Assembly (NCBI RefSeq): GCF_947331445.1
Contig: NZ_CAMZOG010000017.1
Coordinates: forward strand, 1 to 60,969
Source: Parendozoicomonas sp. Alg238-R29
Lineage (GTDB): Bacteria > Pseudomonadota > Gammaproteobacteria > Pseudomonadales > Endozoicomonadaceae
Direction of reading: 5' to 3'
Length of the DNA: 60,969 nucleotides
The position numbers were made by a program, and so were the translations under genes. Shown in pieces: positions 55,865-60,969 of this stretch (position 1 is the first letter of the stretch; each line of letters begins with the position of its first letter). The notes under the pieces were generated by a model. It ran no database searches, was not told the DNA's origin, and was given only the letters and a program-made list of their open reading frames with translations.

Positions 55865-57626
55865 AATAACCTTCCACTTTACCGTCCTTCCTCCTCTCAG
55901 TAGCTCCGTAGTATCCCCCGGCTTTCTCATCAAACCAAATAGCTTGATAACCACCAAAGCCAAAGTCACTCTCTTTCACTTTATGTCCACGAAGCTCCAG
56001 ATCCTCAGCGGTACTTGGCGAGAAACCTGGTTCAATCATGACTTTGCCTCCACCTTCTGTATAAGCATTATGCTTGCCTGTGGGCTCAGAAGAACCATCG
56101 TGCCTCCAACGCGGGTTATCACCGGCTTCCTGCAGATTCATGCCCAAATCAATAAGATTAACCAGTACTTGAACATGCCCCTGAGGCTGCATGGCACCGC
56201 CCATCAGGCCAAAACTCATCAGCGGTTTTCTGTTCTTAGTCATAAAGGCAGGAATAATCGTATGAAAAGGCCGCTTTCTTGGTGCATAAACATTGGCATG
56301 GTCAGGATCCATAGAGAATAACTGCCCACGATCCTGAAAGGTAAACCCAAGCCCAGGAACGACCACACCAGAACCCATGCCCCGGTAGTTACTTTGTATC
56401 AGCGATACCATATTGCCTTCACTATCTGCAGTCGTGATATAAACAGTGTCCCCCTTGTAGAGATAAGGATTTCCAGCATCGATACGCTGAGCCGCATGGT
56501 CGCCAATAAGCCCTCGGCGACTACGAGCATAATCTTTCGACAACAATCCTTTTATAGGCAGTTTTCTAAAATAAGTGTCTGCATAAAATCGGGCACGGTC
56601 TTCGAACGCCAGCTTTTTCGCTTCAATCATCAGGTGCAGAAGTTCACCGCTATCACGCTCCATAGCGCTGAGATCATAGCCTTCAAGAATATTAAGCATC
56701 TGGAGCACGGTAATACCCTGCCCATTGGGAGGCAGCTCCCAGATATCAAAACCTCTATAGTTGGTTGATACTGGCTCTACCCACTCTGATCGAAACGCGG
56801 CTAAATCTGAGAAGCGCAGGAACCCACCTTCTTTGCGCATAAACTCATCAATCTGCTTGGCGATGCTTCCCTTATAGAAAGCATCACGCCCTTTATCGGC
56901 GATAATCTGGTAAGTTCGGGCAAGGTCAGGGTTCCGGAATATTTCTCCGGCCTTAGGGGCTTTACCATTGATGGTGAATGTATCAACAAAGGAACCGGGT
57001 TGGCCTGTTAACCAATACACTCCCCACCACCAATGTTTGGCAATCACCGGAGTAACAGGGAAACCTTCTTTGGCATAATGGATAGCGGGGGCCAGAATAT
57101 CTGCCATAGACAGGCTTCCAAATCGGCTATGTAGTTCAAACCAACCATCAACCGCTCCCGGCACTGTAATGGGCAGCATCCCGAATGGAGGAATATCATC
57201 ACGATTTAACCGTTTTAATTCACTTTGCAGTTTATGAAAACTGAGTTCGGAAGGGGCATAACCACTGGCGTTGAGCCCATAAAGCTTCTTGTCTTTCGCA
57301 CTCCAGACAATCGCAAACAGATCTCCTCCTATACCGCTACCCGTTGGTTCCATAAGACCTAACGCCGCATTAACAGCAATTGCAGCATCAATGGCATTGC
57401 CGCCTTTCTTTAAAATATCCAGCCCTATATCAACGGCAAGAGGTTCGCTGGTAGCCACCATACCGTTGGGGGAAAAGACCCCGGAGGGGACGGTTTTATG
57501 AATATCGAATGACTCTGCCTTATCCTCAGCCAGTGATTGTGATGACAAGGTCATTAACATGATTCCTATAACGCCATTCAAAACTTGAACACAAGTCGTC
57601 CTGACAAATCCAATGCATCCGTGCAT
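55863..57626 (-). CDS. ggt: Gamma-glutamyltransferase
   Basis: A periplasmic N-terminal nucleophile enzyme that splits glutathione and other gamma-glutamyl compounds. 587 residues with a signal-like segment (GVIGIMLMTLSSQSLA). The large chain has GMVATSEPLAVDIGLDILKKGGNAIDAAIAV, then GSGIGGDLFAIVWS. The autocleavage nucleophile is probably the Thr of GDTVYITTADSEGN, which differs from the usual NTTHxSVVD and points to a divergent subgroup. GGAMQPQGHVQVLVNLIDLGMN and GYYGATERRKDG are conserved. The sequence is intact. Confidence 0.9.
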   Translation of the reverse strand: MHGCIGFVRTTCVQVLNGVIGIMLMTLSSQSLAEDKAESFDIHKTVPSGVFSPNGMVATSEPLAVDIGLDILKKGGNAIDAAIAVNAALGLMEPTGSGIGGDLFAIVWSAKDKKLYGLNASGYAPSELSFHKLQSELKRLNRDDIPPFGMLPITVPGAVDGWFELHSRFGSLSMADILAPAIHYAKEGFPVTPVIAKHWWWGVYWLTGQPGSFVDTFTINGKAPKAGEIFRNPDLARTYQIIADKGRDAFYKGSIAKQIDEFMRKEGGFLRFSDLAAFRSEWVEPVSTNYRGFDIWELPPNGQGITVLQMLNILEGYDLSAMERDSGELLHLMIEAKKLAFEDRARFYADTYFRKLPIKGLLSKDYARSRRGLIGDHAAQRIDAGNPYLYKGDTVYITTADSEGNMVSLIQSNYRGMGSGVVVPGLGFTFQDRGQLFSMDPDHANVYAPRKRPFHTIIPAFMTKNRKPLMSFGLMGGAMQPQGHVQVLVNLIDLGMNLQEAGDNPRWRHDGSSEPTGKHNAYTEGGGKVMIEPGFSPSTAEDLELRGHKVKESDFGFGGYQAIWFDEKAGGYYGATERRKDGKVEGY

Positions 57627-57710
57627 GGTTATGCTCTCTAGGAAGGTTTATAGAAAAGATTAGAGCAGCCTCTTACTCCTGCCAGTCAGCGGTTAAGATA
57701 AACAAGTTGA

Positions 57711-58406
57711 TCAATTCCTATTTGCACAAATTCTCATAGCTATACTCTCTCCCCAGGCCTTATAACCATTAGAATTGGGGTGATAACCATCTTCAGCCAT
57801 AAGCCCACTGGCTGACTCAAAATCCAGCTGTACATGTGTCCAACTATTTTTCCCACATTCCTTTTTTAGATAATGATTAAGCAAGCTTGAACGCAAACCC
57901 AGCAACCAACTTAACGGAGCTGGCAAAAGCGGGAATTTATCCATGGGAGGGATAGCAGTAAAGAAAACTTGCGTGTTACTTCCGGCAAATTTATGAACAC
58001 AGGCGTTGAGGCGCTTTAACCACTTAGCCTTACTGGTAAATTTCGTTGTATCGTTAACACCAAAGGTGATTACCAGAATATCGGGGTGACTGACGGCTGA
58101 GTGGAAAGAAAGCGCATCAAATATAGTCGCGCCATTCTGCCCCAGTGCCTGCCAGTCAAACTTCGAACCAGTTTGTTTTTCCAAAGTTTTAACAATACTG
58201 GCGGTCAGCCCATCTTCTATTTTGTCCGCCCCAACCCCTGCCACGGTACTTTCGCCAATATGCAATAAAGAGCGATCTCCTGTTCCCAGATAGTATCTCG
58301 CCCCTATAGCTTCCGGTAAACGCAGAGCATTACGTTTGGCATAATGCCCCTGAAACAAGACAATGAATGCAACACATACAACGATTAGTGACAGGGCAAA
58401 TAACAT
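57711..58406 (-). CDS. SGNH/GDSL-family hydrolase, membrane-anchored
   Basis: 231 residues. An N-terminal hydrophobic anchor (LFALSLIVVCVAFIVLF) is followed by block I as LHIGESTVAGVG, with GES instead of GDS. Then come block II ALGQNGATIFDAL (Gly-Asn), block III VITFGVNDTTKF with the conserved Asn-Asp, and block V EDGYHPNSNGYKAWGE with the catalytic Asp-x-x-His. It is probably an esterase or deacetylase facing the periplasm. The substrate is unknown. Confidence 0.85.
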   Translation of the reverse strand: MLFALSLIVVCVAFIVLFQGHYAKRNALRLPEAIGARYYLGTGDRSLLHIGESTVAGVGADKIEDGLTASIVKTLEKQTGSKFDWQALGQNGATIFDALSFHSAVSHPDILVITFGVNDTTKFTSKAKWLKRLNACVHKFAGSNTQVFFTAIPPMDKFPLLPAPLSWLLGLRSSLLNHYLKKECGKNSWTHVQLDFESASGLMAEDGYHPNSNGYKAWGESIAMRICANRN

Positions 58407-58506
58407 GTTCAGATTATTTTTATCATTTGAATGGGAGTTTTCTTGCCTCAGTGTACAGCGATGTATGAACTGCCCATAACTTTCATTTCATCCTGACCTG
58501 TAATGG

Positions 58507-58977
58507 CTACTTATAAACTTTACCGTTATGCACTAACCAACCACCCTCATGGCGACCACGTGGATCATGGTGAGTCCAGTGAATCACACCACCTTTTTTA
58601 TTCCATTCATATTCACCGTAGAACTCAACCTTATCGCCAGCTTTGAGCGTATTAATGCGTGGCGCAAGATCAATATTGTGAGCAACCAATAGGGTTTGTC
58701 CGGTTGCCATGCGGAGTAAAAATCGCTGGTGCCTACTGCCTTTTAAATCATCCGGTAGAACCTTAATAACCCGACCCAAGCCACCAACCTGCAGATTGCT
58801 CTGTTTGTGTTCGAAAGCGTTTGCGAGAGCCTTATCCCCTGATAATGGGTCAACGGTAAGTGCATTTTCAAATGTCTGGTCAGCTTGAAGGCTATTCTCC
58901 AGGCATCCAAAGATACCCATCCCAATAAAACAAAGAACAATCAACGCCTTGATTTTAGAACTCGATAAATTGGCCAT
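58507..58977 (-). CDS. DUF3465-family lipoprotein
   Basis: About 156 residues. The start is uncertain among ATGs at 58995, 58989 and 58977. A lipobox-like GIFGC follows the signal helix (ALIVLCFIGMGIFGC). The mature part has an OB-like DUF3465 domain: VGGLGRVIKVLPDDLKGSRHQRFLLRM, TLLVAHNIDLAPRI, DKVEFYGEYEWN and the end GVIHWTHHDPRGRHEGGWLVHNGKVY. The family is thought to bind or process nucleic-acid-like ligands, but no function is established. Confidence 0.8.
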   Translation of the reverse strand: MANLSSSKIKALIVLCFIGMGIFGCLENSLQADQTFENALTVDPLSGDKALANAFEHKQSNLQVGGLGRVIKVLPDDLKGSRHQRFLLRMATGQTLLVAHNIDLAPRINTLKAGDKVEFYGEYEWNKKGGVIHWTHHDPRGRHEGGWLVHNGKVYK

Positions 58978-59086
58978 AGTGACATACATCCTCATGCGAC
59001 AAACAGTTGCCCTCCCATGTAACCAAAGGTAACCTGCGCCCGCAAACTATAAGAATCATAAGTAATAACAATTCCGAGGAGCTCCC

Positions 59087-59572
59087 ATGGCCAATCGCAT
59101 GAGCCGCGCCGTTAATATGCTCAATAAAGCCCCTGAAGGCATGCGGGTATGGCTGGTCAGCAAGTTGCTGGGTAAAGCAGTGAAGCTGGTAGGAACCACT
59201 AAAATCCGTATTGAAGAACTGACTGGAAGCAGCAGTACCATCGTTATTCGCAACCTGAAACGCAACCAGAATCATATCGGCAGCGTGCACGCCTGTGGCA
59301 TGGCGCTGGCAGCCGAGTCTGCAACGGGGCTGATGGTGGGTATGAATGTACCGGACTCTCGTGTTCCTGTGATAAAAAGCATGAATGTGCAGTTCGTAAA
59401 ACGTTCATCCGGTGATATCACCGCCAAAGCCTGGCTCACCGATGAACAGATCCAAATGATTCGTGACACCGAGAAAGGTGAACTCGTTGTTCCCTGCACA
59501 GTGACTGATACGAATAATGTAGAACCCATCAAAGTTGAAATGGTGTGGGCCTGGACACCAAAACGTCGCTGA
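59087..59572 (+). CDS. DUF4442 hot-dog-fold protein, thioesterase-like
   Basis: 161 residues with the hot-dog layout of PaaI-type thioesterases: a leading helix pair (SRAVNMLNKAPEGMRVWLVSKLLGK), then NHIGSVHACGMALAAESATGL, the central helix region with the conserved His, then VIKSMNVQFVKRSSGDITAKAWL. GAGGAG precedes the ATG. Family members hydrolyse acyl-CoAs or lack activity; the substrate is unknown. Confidence 0.82.
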   Translation: MANRMSRAVNMLNKAPEGMRVWLVSKLLGKAVKLVGTTKIRIEELTGSSSTIVIRNLKRNQNHIGSVHACGMALAAESATGLMVGMNVPDSRVPVIKSMNVQFVKRSSGDITAKAWLTDEQIQMIRDTEKGELVVPCTVTDTNNVEPIKVEMVWAWTPKRR

Positions 59573-59699
59573 TAGATTGTTTTTTCCTGCTGCGCCGTAG
59601 ATCCCTCTCTGCGGCTGGCAGTCCTTCCGTCTCAAGGTTATTATCGTGGCTTCGGCAAATGCCTATTCGGCATAAACCTAATCAACAGCCCGAGCACAC

Positions 59700-60893
59700 A
59701 TGACCAGTATCACTCCGCCATCTGTTACATCGCTGCACAAAATTTTGCCTGACGAGCCTCTTCTGTTAATGGGAGCAGGGCCCGTTCCTGTACCCCCAAG
59801 AGTGGCGGCGGCAAATTCGATGGTTATTAATCATCTTGGCAGTACCATGGCGAAAGTGTTGGAGCAGGTAAAAGTCATGGCACGTTATGTGTTCCAGACT
59901 AACTGTGGACACTTAATGGGCGTCGCTGGCCCCGGCTCAGCCGCTATGGAAATGGCAATTACCAACCTGGTCTGGCCCGGCTCCAATGTTCTGAGTATTA
60001 CCAATGGTTTTTTCAGCGCCCGCTTAGGGGAGATGGCTGAACGGGTTGGTGCGGACGTTACGGAATATCAGGTTCCGGAGTGCGAAGGTGTTGACCCGGA
60101 TGAAATAAAGAAAGTTCTGCAATCCGGCCGTTTTGATGTAATCACTCTGGTTCAGGGCGAAACCTCTCATACCGTCTGGAATAAAGAACTTAAGGACATC
60201 TGCACTCTCGCCCATGAACATGGTGCATTAGTGATTGTGGATGCTGTATGCACCCTCAGTACTATGCCACTGGAAATGGATAAATGGGGCGTCGATGCCA
60301 TTATTACCGGCGGCCAGAAAGGCCTTTCCTCTATTCCCGGCGTATCTCTGATTGCCTTTTCTGATAAAGCCTGGGAACGCATTGAAAGCCGGGACTGCCC
60401 AATGCCTCACTGGTGCCTTGATGCCCGACTGGCCGTACAGTTCTGGAATAAAAAAGGGTATCACTACACTGCACCGGTTTCAGGCCTGCTGGCTCTCCAT
60501 GAAGCTTTGCATCTAATCTGTGAAGAAAGCCTTGAAGGACGAATTCTGCGCCATAAGCGTTGTTCAAGAGCTTTGCAAAATGCCATTGAAGCTATGGGTC
60601 TTGGACTTTATGTGCCGGAACCAGCCCGCCTGCCTTCTGTGATTGGCATAAACCTTCCTGCTGGCATTATTGGTAAAGAACTGCTGGAGCACATCTCTGC
60701 TGTTCACCGGGTCGAAATTGCCGGTTCTTTTGGCCCGGACATTGTCCGTATTGGCCAGATGGGTGAGCAGTGCCGTTCCCATCACCTGTTCCGAACAGTT
60801 CATGCTTTAGGGTCAAGTATGCAGTCTTTGGGAGCCAGAATGGATGTGCCTGCCGGCGTGGCTGAGTTGGAACGGTCGCTCAATCAATCATAA
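59700..60893 (+). CDS. Class V PLP-dependent aminotransferase, alanine-glyoxylate type
   Basis: 397 residues. The N-terminal motif LLLMGAGPVPVPPRVAAANS and the HLGSTMAKVLEQV helix resemble alanine/serine-glyoxylate aminotransferases. GHLMGVAGPGSAAMEMAI is the phosphate-binding segment, LVIVDAVCTLSTMPLEMD has the Asp that binds the pyridine N, and GGQKGLSSIPGVSLIA holds the PLP lysine (about residue 205). Possible roles are alanine-glyoxylate, serine-pyruvate or (S)-ureidoglycine-glyoxylate transamination; the sequence does not decide. The last is tempting given the urea genes, but they are 40 kb away. Confidence 0.88.
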   Translation: MTSITPPSVTSLHKILPDEPLLLMGAGPVPVPPRVAAANSMVINHLGSTMAKVLEQVKVMARYVFQTNCGHLMGVAGPGSAAMEMAITNLVWPGSNVLSITNGFFSARLGEMAERVGADVTEYQVPECEGVDPDEIKKVLQSGRFDVITLVQGETSHTVWNKELKDICTLAHEHGALVIVDAVCTLSTMPLEMDKWGVDAIITGGQKGLSSIPGVSLIAFSDKAWERIESRDCPMPHWCLDARLAVQFWNKKGYHYTAPVSGLLALHEALHLICEESLEGRILRHKRCSRALQNAIEAMGLGLYVPEPARLPSVIGINLPAGIIGKELLEHISAVHRVEIAGSFGPDIVRIGQMGEQCRSHHLFRTVHALGSSMQSLGARMDVPAGVAELERSLNQS

Positions 60894-60969
60894 GTTCCCC
60901 AAGGGTGTTCTCAATTTACTACTGTCCGGTTAAGCATAAACCAGCTCCAGACTCCCCTGATTCTGGAGT
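60894..60969. other. Window-end intergenic sequence with inverted repeat
   Basis: 76 bp. CTCCAGA near 60946 pairs with TCTGGAG at the end. The sequence between the aminotransferase stop and this hairpin could be the edge of a repeat or insertion element, but the window ends before this can be judged. Confidence 0.25.

Overview
The window looks like a chromosomal segment of a host-associated marine gammaproteobacterium of the Oceanospirillales type. My best guess is an Endozoicomonas-like genome. That rests on the gammaproteobacterial gene order (aat-bpt-infA / clpA-clpS / cspD / icd / mnmA-hflD-purB), moderate GC, and a eukaryote-like RING-finger gene among bacterial housekeeping genes. No rRNA, tRNA, CRISPR array, complete insertion sequence or prophage was recognised.

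Layout. (1) 1-5550: valine catabolism genes mmsA-mmsB, then a D-serine dehydratase gene (dsdA) broken by a 16-bp tandem duplication and an in-frame amber codon, a basic/coiled-coil hypothetical protein and rraA. (2) 5555-18415: a urea module. The complete ABC urea importer urtABCDE is on the minus strand, and divergent from it is a complete urease operon ureDABCEFG plus a 58-64 residue membrane protein that keeps the HX5DH signature of HupE/UreJ nickel permeases. Sigma-54 type promoters lie upstream of urtA (perfect match), ureA (one mismatch) and possibly ureD, so the module is probably under nitrogen (NtrC) control. (3) 18425-22400: an accessory stretch with a RING-H2 protein (candidate secreted E3 ubiquitin ligase), two unknown proteins, an orphan RelB/DinJ antitoxin, a MarR-like regulator and a c-type cytochrome fused to an unrecognised N-terminal domain. 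(4) 22451-24227: a GNAT acetyltransferase and xthA. (5) 24390-33434: the leucine/isovalerate catabolic operon liuR-liuA-B-C-D-E followed by acetoacetyl-CoA synthetase, with a LiuR-type operator in front of liuR. Together with mmsAB this gives substantial branched-chain amino acid catabolism. (6) 33488-38524: the N-degron machinery (aat, bpt, clpS, clpA) with infA and cspD. (7) 38640-45293: icd, mnmA, hflD, purB, roxA and a GFA-family protein. (8) 45298-46235: a decayed region with a umuC remnant, a pair of 47-bp hairpin repeats and a frameshifted open frame ending in a terminator. (9) 46317-60893: a coiled-coil protein, sdaA, pepD, a MOSC protein, a DUF1499 protein, an RND efflux pair, a gamma-glutamyltransferase, an SGNH hydrolase, a DUF3465 lipoprotein, a DUF4442 hot-dog protein and a class V aminotransferase.

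Biologically the window points to an organism that scavenges organic nitrogen and carbon from a host or animal-derived matter: urea, branched-chain amino acids, serine, dipeptides and gamma-glutamyl peptides. The most unusual items are the RING-H2 protein, the miniature UreJ-like protein coupled to ureG, a 25-codon ORF wedged between urtD and urtE by a TAATG overlap, and the hairpin repeats in the decayed region. All functional calls come from reading the sequence alone; no database search was run.
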